Of a stretch of 64,000 nt of DNA, positions 51,193 through 59,361 are shown in pieces. A model generated the notes under the pieces. That model had not been told where the DNA came from, made no database searches, and worked only from the letters and a program-made list of their open reading frames with translations. How positions within the stretch are numbered: the stretch's first letter is position 1; every line of letters begins with the position of its first letter. Both the position numbers and the translations under genes were made by a program. The DNA is from Pseudomonas lini (lineage in GTDB: Bacteria > Pseudomonadota > Gammaproteobacteria > Pseudomonadales > Pseudomonadaceae), in NCBI RefSeq assembly GCF_001042905.1, contig NZ_JYLB01000008.1, forward strand, positions 1-64,000. Direction: 5' to 3'.

Positions 51193-52704
51193 TCAATTCG
51201 AGAGGCTATTAAGCAGGGCCGGAGTTTTCGGTGCGGCGGTCTGACTGTCCTTCGGCACGTCGTTGCCAGCGCCGAGGCCTCCGCCCAAAGCAGTCACCAA
51301 TTGCGCATGAGCACTCAAGCGTGCGGCCTGAACTTGCTGCTGCACTTGTTGCTGCTTGAACAACAAGGTCTGCGCATTGAGCACATTGAGGTAATCGGTG
51401 AGCCCGCGCTGATACGCGATCATCGCGATGTCGTAGGTCTTCTGCGCCGTGGCCACCGACCCGGCGGCGAAGGCTTGTTGCTTGTCCATTGACTCGCGAC
51501 GAATCAGCTGGTCGGAGATGTTCTTCAGCGCGTTGACCAGCGTCTGGTTGTACCTGGCCACGGCTATGTCATAACCGGCCGCGGCTTCACCCAGCTCCGA
51601 GCGCAAGCGGCCGCCATCGAAGATCGGCAACGAAATCGCCGGGCCGACGCTGTAGTTGAGCTTCTTGCCGGTCAAAAACTCCAGCGCTCCACCGCCGGTG
51701 GCCATGTAGCCGAGGCTGCCGACCAGATCGACGTTGGGGTAGAAGCCGGCGTGGGCAACATCGATACCCCGAGCCTGCGCCGCCACTTGCCAGCGACTGG
51801 CGACCACGTCCGGGCGTTGGCCGAGCAGTTGCGCCGGCAAAGACGACGGTAACTTCAGCGCCGCGCCCAACGACAGCGTCGGCCGTTGCAACTGCGCGCC
51901 CTCCCCCGGCCCCTTACCGGCCAGCGCGGCGAGTTGGTTGCGGCTTAGAGCAATTTCCTCGTCCAGCGCATCGATTTGCCGATGGGTTTCCGGCAATGGT
52001 GTTTCGGCCTGGCTGACTTCGAAATGGGTGCCGATGCCGCCGTCCAGACGTCTCTGTGCCAGGTCGAGGATTTGCTGTTGCTGCTTCAAGGTCGCCGCGA
52101 CGATGTCCCGTTGTGCGTAATGCAAAGAGAGCTCGATGTAGGCGCGGACGATGTTGCTCTGCAATTCGAGCTGGGCCTGCCGTGCTTCGGCGGCGCTCAT
52201 GTGGGCCATGTCCACGGCGCGTTCGCTGGCGTTGCTTTCGCGTCCCCAGAGGTCGAGGGCATAGCTGAAGCCCAGCGCGGCGTTGTTGTCCCAGGTGGTG
52301 GTATTGGCCAACTCGCCGGGGCCGTAGAACTGATCGGTGGGCCAGTTGTGGCGCTTGAGGGTAGATTGGCCATTGATCTGCAGCGACTCGGCGGACTCGG
52401 CAATGCCGGCCATGGACCGCGCCTGACGCACTCGCGCTGCGGCCATGGCCATGCTCGGGCTGCCTTGCAGGGCGAGATCGATCCAGCGGCTCAGTTGTGG
52501 GTCGCCGTAGGCTTGCCACCATTGAGCGGTGGGCCAATGAGCGTCTTGCGCGGCGCTCTGAATGGCTTCATCGGTGGCCAGTGAATCAGCCTCCAGTGCC
52601 TTGCCCTGTGGGGCAATACCTGCGGTTCCGATGCAGCCGCTGATTGCCAGGGTTAAGGCCAAAACACTGAGCGTCTTGAGCGCTCTGTTGATGCGACGCG
52701 GCAC
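51193..52704 (-). CDS. NodT-family outer-membrane efflux lipoprotein
   Basis: A 503-residue TolC-like outer-membrane factor. The signal peptide ends in a lipobox (LAISGC, Cys about 22), and two OEP repeats follow (about 60-260 and 270-470), with the typical SYALDLWGR and LGQRPDVVASRW segments. The start is read as GTG at 52704, with AGGA upstream. The frame continues to 52824, but those codons are a REP-like repeat and cannot be the true N-terminus. It is the first gene of the efflux unit, and a repeat pair separates it from the LysR gene. Confidence 0.87.
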   Translation of the reverse strand: MPRRINRALKTLSVLALTLAISGCIGTAGIAPQGKALEADSLATDEAIQSAAQDAHWPTAQWWQAYGDPQLSRWIDLALQGSPSMAMAAARVRQARSMAGIAESAESLQINGQSTLKRHNWPTDQFYGPGELANTTTWDNNAALGFSYALDLWGRESNASERAVDMAHMSAAEARQAQLELQSNIVRAYIELSLHYAQRDIVAATLKQQQQILDLAQRRLDGGIGTHFEVSQAETPLPETHRQIDALDEEIALSRNQLAALAGKGPGEGAQLQRPTLSLGAALKLPSSLPAQLLGQRPDVVASRWQVAAQARGIDVAHAGFYPNVDLVGSLGYMATGGGALEFLTGKKLNYSVGPAISLPIFDGGRLRSELGEAAAGYDIAVARYNQTLVNALKNISDQLIRRESMDKQQAFAAGSVATAQKTYDIAMIAYQRGLTDYLNVLNAQTLLFKQQQVQQQVQAARLSAHAQLVTALGGGLGAGNDVPKDSQTAAPKTPALLNSLSN

Positions 52705-52735
52705 TGCTGCAAATTCCTGAAATAGGGGGAGATCC

Positions 52736-52840
52736 CCTGTAGGAGCTGTCGAGTGAAACGAGGCTGCGATCTTTTGATGTTGCCCTTTAAAAGCAAAGAT
52801 CAAAAGATCGCAGCCTCGTTTCACTCGACAGCTCCTACAG
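52736..52840. repeat. Inverted repeat pair, GTAGGAGCTGTCGAGTG class
   Basis: Two inverted copies of about 35 bp (CTGTAGGAGCTGTCGAGTGA and its complement, each with GGCTGCGATCTTTTGAT-type inner ends) enclose a 25-bp spacer. It lies in the intergenic region between the divergent outer-membrane factor and LysR genes. Confidence 0.9.
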
Positions 52841-52988
52841 AGGTGGACGCAATTCTAGGGGTGGGCCTGGATGGCGATAAGCTGGGATTCCTGTGAATCT
52901 TTGTTACCGTTGAAGAGATAATCCCTTTGTAGGGGCACCGCCCCTGTAACTTCGTGTCACAATTTGCCATCGCATTCGAGAGCACCCC

Positions 52989-53957
52989 ATGGACACTTTG
53001 CAAAACATGCGCGCCTTCAGTTACGTGGCCGAGGCCGGCAGCTTCACCGCCGCCGCCGTGCAACTCGACACCACCACGGCCAACGTCTCGCGCGCGGTCT
53101 CCAATCTGGAAGCCCACCTGCAAACCCGCCTGCTCAACCGCACCACCCGCCGCATCGCCCTGACCGAGGCCGGCAAGCGCTATCTATTGCGTTGCGAGCA
53201 GATCCTGGCCTACATCGAAGAAGCCGAAGCCGAAGCCAGCGACGCCCACGCGCGCCCGGCCGGGCAACTCAAGGTGCACACCATGACCGGCATCGGTCAG
53301 CACTTCGTGATCGACGCCATCGCCCGCTACCGCAAAACCCACCCGGACGTAACCTTCGACCTGACCATGGCCAACCGCGTGCCGGATTTGCTCGACGAGG
53401 GCTACGACGTGTCCATCGTGCTCGCCAGCGAACTGCCCGACTCGGGCTTCGTCTCCCAACGCTTGGGCATCACCTACAGCATCGTTTGCGCATCGCCCGC
53501 CTATGTGAAAGCCAACGGCTGCGCGCACAAGCCCAGCGACCTGCTCAACCACGCCTGCCTGCGCCTGGTGAGCCCGGTCATCCCACTGGAAAAATGGACC
53601 TTCGACGGCCCTGAAGGCCAGGAAATGGTCACCATCAACAGCTCGCCGTTTTTGGTGAACTCCGCTGATGCGATGAAGACTGCAATCACCAGCGGCATGG
53701 GAGTTGGGGTGTTGCCGGTGTATGCGGCGATTGAAGGGCTGCGCAACGGCACGCTGGTGCGGGTGATGCCGAATTACCGCTCACAGGAATTGAATCTGTA
53801 TGCGATTTATCCGTCGCGGCAGTATCTGGATGCGAAGATCAAGACGTGGGTCGAGTACTTGCGCGGGTCGTTACCGGAGATATTGGCGGCGCATCAGGCT
53901 GAATTGGCGGCGTATGAATTGAGTGGGAGTTTGGGTGGGGTTCGGGTGGCGAATTAG
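52989..53957 (+). CDS. LysR-family transcriptional regulator
   Basis: A 322-residue LysR regulator. The N-terminal helix-turn-helix (MDTLQNMRAFSYVAEAGSFT, LLNRTTRRIALTEAG) is followed by an effector domain (GQLKVHTMTGIGQHFV, GYDVSIVLA). It is divergent from the efflux operon across a repeat-containing 284-bp gap. LysR regulators often accompany aae-type pumps, so control of the pump is plausible. Effector unknown. Confidence 0.9.
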   Translation: MDTLQNMRAFSYVAEAGSFTAAAVQLDTTTANVSRAVSNLEAHLQTRLLNRTTRRIALTEAGKRYLLRCEQILAYIEEAEAEASDAHARPAGQLKVHTMTGIGQHFVIDAIARYRKTHPDVTFDLTMANRVPDLLDEGYDVSIVLASELPDSGFVSQRLGITYSIVCASPAYVKANGCAHKPSDLLNHACLRLVSPVIPLEKWTFDGPEGQEMVTINSSPFLVNSADAMKTAITSGMGVGVLPVYAAIEGLRNGTLVRVMPNYRSQELNLYAIYPSRQYLDAKIKTWVEYLRGSLPEILAAHQAELAAYELSGSLGGVRVAN

Positions 53958-54031
53958 CCCATTGCGCAGCATTGGCTTATGGCAAAGGAATGCCGAAATA
54001 ATCTTCTCCAATAGCCAATAGATATAAATGA

Positions 54032-54049
54032 ACTGTCAGATCTGACAGT
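54032..54049. promoter_or_regulatory. Perfect 18-bp palindrome, likely operator
   Basis: ACTGTCAGATCTGACAGT is fully self-complementary. It lies 68 bp before the start of the following orphan gene, where a promoter would be expected. A dimeric regulator could bind it; I do not recognise which. Confidence 0.6.
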
Positions 54050-54064
54050 AGACGAACTATCTCC

Positions 54065-54104
54065 TCGAATGGAAACTCCATGGGCAATTTAATTTTTCAT
54101 TCGA
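54065..54104 (+). promoter_or_regulatory. Leader hairpin next to the ribosome-binding site
   Basis: TCGAATG (54065-54071) pairs with CATTCGA (54098-54104), with an inner ATGGA/TCCAT stem. The ribosome-binding site AAGGGA starts at the foot of this stem, ahead of the ATG at 54117. Confidence 0.45.
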
Positions 54105-54116
54105 AGGGATACTAGT

Positions 54117-54614
54117 ATGAATATTTATTACACGGGCTCAAATAAAAATCTCAGTTCCGCCACCGGCAAACTGACCGCCAAAATCCACAACAACTTTAAG
54201 TTCACCGACTTCGATGGAACAGTCACTCGCTTTATTACTAATGGAGAGCAGGTGGTGTTATTCACCAGACATCAAATTAGTGAGACCGAATGGAACGACA
54301 TCCCCCTAAGGTTCCCGGTAAACATTGAAAACAAACGATATGAATTTCAATCGGACGGTATTTTACAGCCCCCTATCTTCAGCGAAAACTGGGACGACCC
54401 CGACGGTGGATCATGGCACCGACCTTACTACCCGAAAATGGATGTCGGGCATATCACGTTCGATTTCAACTTTGAGGTTGGGACACTCAAGGCTACCTTC
54501 AACTTTACGATCATGGACGGTATAACAAGTCATCAAGTGATTGGCGAAATTAATGTTGAAGGTCTGGAGCATGCAAAAACCGGACAGCGACATCTGGAAA
54601 AGCTATTCGAGTAA
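54117..54614 (+). CDS. Orphan hypothetical protein, AT-rich gene
   Basis: A 165-residue protein I do not recognise. It has no signal peptide or membrane helix and is rich in Asn, Phe, Thr and Asp. It looks beta-rich, with alternating strands (GHITFDFNFEVGTLKATFNFTIMDG). Base composition and codon use are clearly more AT-rich than the neighbours, which suggests recent acquisition. The ATG at 54117 has AAGGGAT upstream. It is preceded by an 18-bp palindrome and followed by a stable hairpin (54647-54669). Function unknown. Confidence 0.75.
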   Translation: MNIYYTGSNKNLSSATGKLTAKIHNNFKFTDFDGTVTRFITNGEQVVLFTRHQISETEWNDIPLRFPVNIENKRYEFQSDGILQPPIFSENWDDPDGGSWHRPYYPKMDVGHITFDFNFEVGTLKATFNFTIMDGITSHQVIGEINVEGLEHAKTGQRHLEKLFE

Positions 54615-54646
54615 TCGGCAGCCTGTTGAACACTCACATGCCGTCC

Positions 54647-54669
54647 AGGGAGAGCCGTCGGCTCTTCCT
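54647..54669 (+). terminator. Stable hairpin after the orphan gene
   Basis: AGGGAGAGCC / GGCTCTTCCT pair over a 3-nt loop (one G-U), with an outer CCGTC/GACGG pairing possible. There is no U-tract, so termination is uncertain. Confidence 0.4.
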
Positions 54670-54699
54670 ACAGACGGGGTGGTTTTTGAGGGCGTTTCC

Positions 54700-54984
54700 G
54701 ACAAGATTTGACGGTTGTTGCGTCGGAAGGGAAATGGGTAGGCTTTGTGGGTCGCTGCCAAATCAGTGACCAGGCTTGGAAACCTGATATTCCCATCACA
54801 GCACATGGCATACTGCGGCGCTTTTTTCTGCACGCAATTCCTTGTTATGGCGGCTGTGCGCGGGAGACCTTCGGGTCTGCCGGGTTTGATGGGATTTCCG
54901 GTTTTCCAGACCGCGCATGGCTGCCACCCTTTCGCTTGGAAACGAAAATGGCAGCTCTATTCATCCTGTCATAGAGTAATTCCC
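54700..54984 (+). ncRNA. Structured 5' leader of the DUF6124-type gene (candidate regulatory RNA)
   Basis: A closing stem of 16 pairs joins 54848-54863 and 54911-54926; three of the pairs are G-U wobbles, so the structure fits RNA better than DNA. Inside it, AGACC-TTCG-GGTCT (54865-54878) forms a cUUCGg tetraloop hairpin, and CCGG/CCGG (54880-54900) a second arm, giving a three-way junction. After it come a TTTCG/CGAAA hairpin (about 54930-54946) and CTCTAT/ATAGAG (54955-54976), whose 3' arm holds the only purine-rich AGAG, 8 nt before the ATG. The transcription start is not located. Confidence 0.55.
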
Positions 54985-55362
54985 ATGATCAAAGAAACAC
55001 CGAATCCCCCTGAAACCGACGACGTTTCCCCCTACGAATCCCCCAATTCCAAAAAACTCAACGAAGCCGCTGAACGCGCGCTGAATCACTACCTCAATCC
55101 CGCTGCCCTCAAATCACCGACCATTCGCAAACCCAGTACGATGTATATGCTCGCACCGGCGCTCAAAGACGAAGACCTGTTGGCCCACACCTGTGAGTCG
55201 TTGGCCCAGGCCAGTGTAATGGCCAGCAATTTTGCGACCTATCTGGAAGGCCCGCATCGGAATACGGCCATGGCGATTCAACAGATCGTGATGCTGGCCG
55301 AGCTGGCGGTGAACCGGATGCTGGATAACCTCAACGTACCAAAAACCGCGCCACACAGCTGA
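54985..55362 (+). CDS. DUF6124-type small protein
   Basis: A 125-residue cytosolic protein beginning MIKETPNPPETDDVSPYESP, a proline-rich acidic N-terminus shared by a large Pseudomonas family labelled DUF6124 (my recollection). The C-terminal half looks like a helical bundle (CESLAQASVMASNFATYLEG, IQQIVMLAELAVNRMLDNL). No catalytic motif is seen. Function unknown. The true start is the ATG at 54985, since the upstream 80 codons of open frame coincide with the structured leader. A REP-like repeat follows. Confidence 0.8.
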   Translation: MIKETPNPPETDDVSPYESPNSKKLNEAAERALNHYLNPAALKSPTIRKPSTMYMLAPALKDEDLLAHTCESLAQASVMASNFATYLEGPHRNTAMAIQQIVMLAELAVNRMLDNLNVPKTAPHS

Positions 55363-55380
55363 CCCCCTTGTAGGAACGAA

Positions 55381-55494
55381 CTGTGGCGAGGGGGCTTGCC
55401 CCCGTTTGAGTGCGAAGCACTCACAAGATCTTTGATACATCAGAGATTTTAGGGCTGCTTCGCAGCCCAACGGGGGCAAGCCCCCTCGCCACAG
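55381..55494. repeat. REP-like inverted pair, GTGGCGAGGGGGCTTGCCCCCG class
   Basis: Outer arms CTGTGGCGAGGGGGCTTGCC and its complement enclose two further hairpins, GAGTGCGAAGCACTC and GGGCTGCTTCGCAGCCC. This class differs from the other REPs in the window. Confidence 0.9.
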
Positions 55495-55606
55495 GTGCAC
55501 TCCTACAATTTTGGATGGCGTACACCCGGCGGTCCGGGACTCGCATAATGTCCGGGAAGAATGTTAGCGTGCTTGGCATTCACCACCGCCCGACGAGCCG
55601 CCTCCA

Positions 55607-56581
55607 ATGAAAAAAAACGTCCTCGCCTTCAGCCGTATCACCCCACCGATGATCGAACGTCTGCAACAAGACTTCGACGTGATCGTGCCGAACCCGAAAA
55701 ACGGCGACATCAACGCCCAGTTCAATGAAGCCCTGCCACATGCCCACGGCCTGATCGGCGTCGGCCGTAAACTCGGTCGCGCGCAACTGGAAAACGCCAG
55801 CAAACTGGAAGTGGTCTCCAGCGTCTCGGTCGGCTACGACAACTACGACCTCGCCTACTTCAACGAACGCGGGATCATGCTCACCAACACCCCCGACGTC
55901 CTCACTGAAAGCACCGCCGACCTGGCCTTCGCCTTGCTCATGAGCAGCGCCCGCCGCGTCGCCGAGCTAGACGCATGGACCAAGGCCGGCCAATGGCAAG
56001 CCACCGTCGGCGCGCCGTTGTTCGGCAGCGATGTGCATGGCAAAACCTTAGGGATTGTCGGCATGGGTAACATCGGCGCGGCCATCGCCCGTCGCGGTCG
56101 GCTGGGCTTCAACATGCCGATTATCTACAGCGGCAACAGCCGCAAGACCGAGCTGGAGCAGGAGCTCGGTGCGCAGTTCCGCAGCCTCGACCAGTTGCTG
56201 GCTGAAGCCGATTTCGTCTGCCTGGTGGTGCCGCTCAGCGAAAAAACCAGGCACCTGATCAGCCACCGTGAACTGGCGCTGATGAAACCGAGCGCCATTC
56301 TGGTGAATATCGCCCGCGGCCCCGTAGTGGACGAACAGGCGTTGATCGAAGCGCTGCAAAACAACCGGATTCGCGGCGCAGGGCTGGACGTCTATGAGAA
56401 AGAACCGCTGGCCGAATCGCCATTGTTCCAACTGAAAAACGCCGTGACCTTGCCGCACATTGGCTCGGCCACGCACGAAACCCGTGAAGCCATGGCCAAC
56501 CGTGCATTGGCCAACTTGCGTAGTGCTTTGTTGGGTGAGCGGCCGCAAGACCTGGTGAACCCACAAGTGTGGAAAGGCTGA
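55607..56581 (+). CDS. 2-hydroxyacid dehydrogenase, glyoxylate/2-ketogluconate reductase type
   Basis: A 324-residue D-2-hydroxyacid dehydrogenase closest in feel to GhrB/TkrA. The NAD(P) motif is GMGNIGAAIARRG, followed by SRKTELE, suggesting NADPH. Catalytic Arg (NIARGPVVDE), Glu (YEKEPL) and His (LPHIGSATHETR) are present. It likely reduces 2-ketogluconate, glyoxylate or hydroxypyruvate. It is apparently monocistronic, with no kgu genes beside it, so the physiological substrate is open. Confidence 0.88.
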   Translation: MKKNVLAFSRITPPMIERLQQDFDVIVPNPKNGDINAQFNEALPHAHGLIGVGRKLGRAQLENASKLEVVSSVSVGYDNYDLAYFNERGIMLTNTPDVLTESTADLAFALLMSSARRVAELDAWTKAGQWQATVGAPLFGSDVHGKTLGIVGMGNIGAAIARRGRLGFNMPIIYSGNSRKTELEQELGAQFRSLDQLLAEADFVCLVVPLSEKTRHLISHRELALMKPSAILVNIARGPVVDEQALIEALQNNRIRGAGLDVYEKEPLAESPLFQLKNAVTLPHIGSATHETREAMANRALANLRSALLGERPQDLVNPQVWKG

Positions 56582-56723
56582 CTAATAAGGGCAGACGTTT
56601 CAAACGCCTGCCCGCTCACTACATACTTTGCAATTCAGTCCACCGTCGTAAAGCAGACACACACGATAGACTCTCCATTACTTACCCGCCCTTTACGGGA
56701 CTTAGCCATGGAGAGCATAAATT

Positions 56724-57233
56724 TTGAACCCGCCAACAACCGATCAACTCATCAGGTACAGCAAAGTCATATTGATGGCTTATATCAGCTTCTTTGGCTT
56801 GCTGGTGATGTTCAGCAACTTTACCGACTATGCGACCAATTATGAGTATGTCGGCCACGTCCTGAGCATGGACACCACCCGAGAGAATTTAAACCTGAGT
56901 TACCGGGCGATTACCTCACCCATGCTCCATCATCGGATCTACTGGATCATCATTACCCTGGAAGTTATTTATACGGCTTTCTGCCTACTTGGCACGTTTC
57001 ATCTTTATCGAAACATCCATGCTTCTCCCGAAGATTTTCACGAAGCAAAAAAGTTTGCGATCATCGGACTATTGGTTGCCATGTTTGTCTATTACGTCGG
57101 CCTCCAAGTCATTGGCGTGGAATGGTTCAACATGGATGAATCACAAACCTGGAATGCAAAAGACTGGGCCCGACACATTGTCGACTTTATATTACCGTTA
57201 TTGATTTATGTGGCCGTCAGGATCGAGCGCTGA
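56724..57233 (+). CDS. DUF2165-family small integral membrane protein
   Basis: A 169-residue protein with four hydrophobic segments (about 12-32, 74-96, 108-130, 148-165), the DUF2165 layout. The start is a TTG at 56724, the only candidate with a ribosome-binding site (GGAGAG about 10 bp upstream); no in-frame ATG precedes the first helix. Function unknown. The region just upstream is AT-rich. Confidence 0.75.
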   Translation: MNPPTTDQLIRYSKVILMAYISFFGLLVMFSNFTDYATNYEYVGHVLSMDTTRENLNLSYRAITSPMLHHRIYWIIITLEVIYTAFCLLGTFHLYRNIHASPEDFHEAKKFAIIGLLVAMFVYYVGLQVIGVEWFNMDESQTWNAKDWARHIVDFILPLLIYVAVRIER

Positions 57234-57262
57234 GCTGTTCAGCACTCGATCCACAGGGAACC

Positions 57263-58165
57263 TCACGCCAATTTGCCGTTTCCTTGCACCATCGACGCCT
57301 TGGGTTTACGGAACACCAGCACATTCCCCAACATCACCAACACCAGCCCCACCAGTGCCGGTGCCGTCCATTGATAGCCTTCGACAAACGCCGACACGTT
57401 CAGCGCCACCACCGGAAAGAGTACGGTGCAATACGCCGCCCGCTCCGGCCCCATGCGCCCGACCAAGGTCAGGTAGGCGGTGAAACCGATCACCGATCCC
57501 GGAATCACCAGGTACAGCAACGACCCGATGTAGCGGGCATTCCATTCCATGTCGAACGGAATGCCTTTGACCAGGCACCACGCCGACAACATCGCCGCGC
57601 CGTAAGCCATGCCCCAGGCATTGGTGGTCAGGGGTTTCAGGCCGGCCTTCTGTTGCAGACTCGACAGCATGTTACCCGCCGAGAAACACAAGGTGCCGAG
57701 CAACGCCAGACCCAAACCGAGCAAGGTTTCGGGGCTGGCGGTATGACCGGCCAGCTCCGGCCAGAACAGCAGGCCCAATCCGAGCAAACCCAGCGCACCG
57801 CCCATCAATACATTGCGAGCGATTTTCTGACCGAAAAACACCCGTGCATTGAAGGCGTTCCACAGGGTGGCGGTGGAAAACACCACGGCGACCAGACCGC
57901 TGGGGATCCATTGGCTGGCAGTGAGGAAGCACATGAAATTGATGCAGAACAGGCACAGCCCCTGCGCCAGGCAAATCAGATGACCGCGACGGTTCATCAC
58001 TTGCAGGCGCCGGCTGAGCAGCAACATCACGAACAGCACCAGCGCAGCGAGGCCGAAGCGATAAACGATCGACACCGGAATCGCTACCACGCCCAGTTGC
58101 CATTTCAAGGCAATCCAGGTGGTGCCCCAGATCAGCACGGTCAGTAGGTACAACGAAAGGTTCAT
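57263..58165 (-). CDS. EamA/DMT-family exporter
   Basis: A 300-residue protein with ten predicted helices made of two EamA repeats, starting MNLSLYLLTVLIWGTTWIALKW. Conserved segments ASQWIPSGLVAVVFSTATLWNA and TAYLTLVGRMGPERAAYC are typical. It probably exports a small metabolite or amino acid. It is divergent from an AraC regulator 138 bp away. Confidence 0.9.
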   Translation of the reverse strand: MNLSLYLLTVLIWGTTWIALKWQLGVVAIPVSIVYRFGLAALVLFVMLLLSRRLQVMNRRGHLICLAQGLCLFCINFMCFLTASQWIPSGLVAVVFSTATLWNAFNARVFFGQKIARNVLMGGALGLLGLGLLFWPELAGHTASPETLLGLGLALLGTLCFSAGNMLSSLQQKAGLKPLTTNAWGMAYGAAMLSAWCLVKGIPFDMEWNARYIGSLLYLVIPGSVIGFTAYLTLVGRMGPERAAYCTVLFPVVALNVSAFVEGYQWTAPALVGLVLVMLGNVLVFRKPKASMVQGNGKLA

Positions 58166-58303
58166 GGTGACGACTCCTGAATAGGCCTTCAGTGTCCGGC
58201 GCGAAACCCTTTTGCACTTGCATAAACTTGCGCTTTTGTCGGCCGGCGGGCTGGCAGGTCAACGTCTACGGAGTAGGATGCAAAGCGTTGGAGAGAACCG
58301 ATC

Positions 58304-59188
58304 ATGGCCGCACAAGTGTCACTCGAGACCCTACAAGTCTTTCAAGCGCTTAACCGCTCGCCCAATGCTCGCCTGGAGCACAGCGCCGAGCTCGGTGACG
58401 GCATGGCTGCAGCTTTGTGGAACAACCACCACGACGCCCAGGACTACGAAGCGCCGAGCCATCACACCCTGTCGTGCTACATCGCCGGCGGCACCGGCAC
58501 CTTTCGCCGCGACCAGCCCGGTACCAAGGGCGGCCCGGACAAGCTGTGCATTCTGCCGGCCGACCATCAGTCAGGCTGGGTGATCAATGGCGATATTCGC
58601 CTGGCCCACCTGTATTTCAGCCCCGAACAATTTGCCCTTGGCTGCGTCACGCTGCTGGATCGCGAACCGCGGGAATTGCAGTTACGCGAGCGCACGTTCC
58701 TTGAAGACCCGCAGCAAGCCCGGCGCTTTCGACAGTTGATCGCCCTCAACTGGGATGAACCGGGTGAACGTCTGCTCACCAGCAGCCTGGCCCACGAAAT
58801 GCTCAGCCATGCCCTGCTCAGCCAGGTCGGCGTGCGTGAGGGCTTGCGCCTCAAAGGTGGATTGGCGGCGCATCAACGACGGCAGTTGGTGGAATTCATC
58901 GACCATCAAATGGCCGAAGCGATCAGCCTCGGGCAATTGGCGGGGTTGTGTGCGCTGTCCGAATATCACTTTGCGCGGATGTTTCGTGTGAGCTTCGGCC
59001 TGCCGCCACATCAGTATGTGTTGGCTCGACGACTGAGCCGGGCGCGGGAGTTGTTGCGCGGAACGTCGCAGCCGTTGGGGGATATTGCGTTGGCCTGTGG
59101 TTTTGCCAGTGCGAGCCATTTCACCAACCGGTTTCGGCAGGCGTTGGGTGGAACGCCTGGGGAATATCGGCAGGCGTTTTTGCGCTAA
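58304..59188 (+). CDS. AraC-family transcriptional regulator
   Basis: A 294-residue protein. The C-terminal 100 residues hold two helix-turn-helix motifs (LGQLAGLCALSEYHFARMFR and LGDIALACGFASASHFTNRF), the AraC signature. The N-terminal part is a cupin-like effector domain (HHTLSCYIAGGTGTFRRD, LAHLYFSPEQF). It is divergent from the EamA exporter and probably controls it. Confidence 0.9.
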   Translation: MAAQVSLETLQVFQALNRSPNARLEHSAELGDGMAAALWNNHHDAQDYEAPSHHTLSCYIAGGTGTFRRDQPGTKGGPDKLCILPADHQSGWVINGDIRLAHLYFSPEQFALGCVTLLDREPRELQLRERTFLEDPQQARRFRQLIALNWDEPGERLLTSSLAHEMLSHALLSQVGVREGLRLKGGLAAHQRRQLVEFIDHQMAEAISLGQLAGLCALSEYHFARMFRVSFGLPPHQYVLARRLSRARELLRGTSQPLGDIALACGFASASHFTNRFRQALGGTPGEYRQAFLR

Positions 59189-59191
59189 AGC

Positions 59192-59270
59192 AAGATCAAA
59201 AGATCGCAGCCTTCGGCAGCTCCTACGCCGGTCGCGTGCTCCTGTAGGAGCTGCCGCAGGCTGCGATCTT
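59192..59270. repeat. Inverted repeat pair, GTAGGAGCTGCCG class
   Basis: AAGATCAAAAGATCGCAGCC...GCAGCTCCTAC and its complement TGTAGGAGCTGCCGCAGGCTGCGATCTT form a stem directly after the AraC gene, perhaps serving as its transcript end. Confidence 0.88.
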
Positions 59271-59308
59271 TTTCCCAGCGATTGCCGGATGCAGGCCTCG
59301 CCCCTACA

Positions 59309-59328
59309 ATGCGAACAATTCTTGTTCT
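59309..59328. promoter_or_regulatory. Fur-box-like palindrome upstream of the FecI-type sigma factor
   Basis: GAACAATTCTTGTTC (59313-59327) is a perfect interrupted palindrome about 35 bp before the sigma-factor start. Its layout resembles Pseudomonas Fur sites before fecI-type genes, though it matches the GATAATGATAATC consensus only in part. Confidence 0.45.
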
Positions 59329-59361
59329 CTAACGTATCAAAATACGTCCGGAGCGGTTCCG

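Noticed and set aside
52705..52824. An upstream extension of the outer-membrane factor gene
   Set aside because: These 40 codons are read from an intergenic repeat; the signal peptide and ribosome-binding site lie downstream at the GTG.
54708..54974. An 88-codon plus-strand ORF within the DUF6124 leader
   Set aside because: It coincides with stems and loops of the leader, including G-U pairs, so the RNA structure explains the sequence better than coding does.
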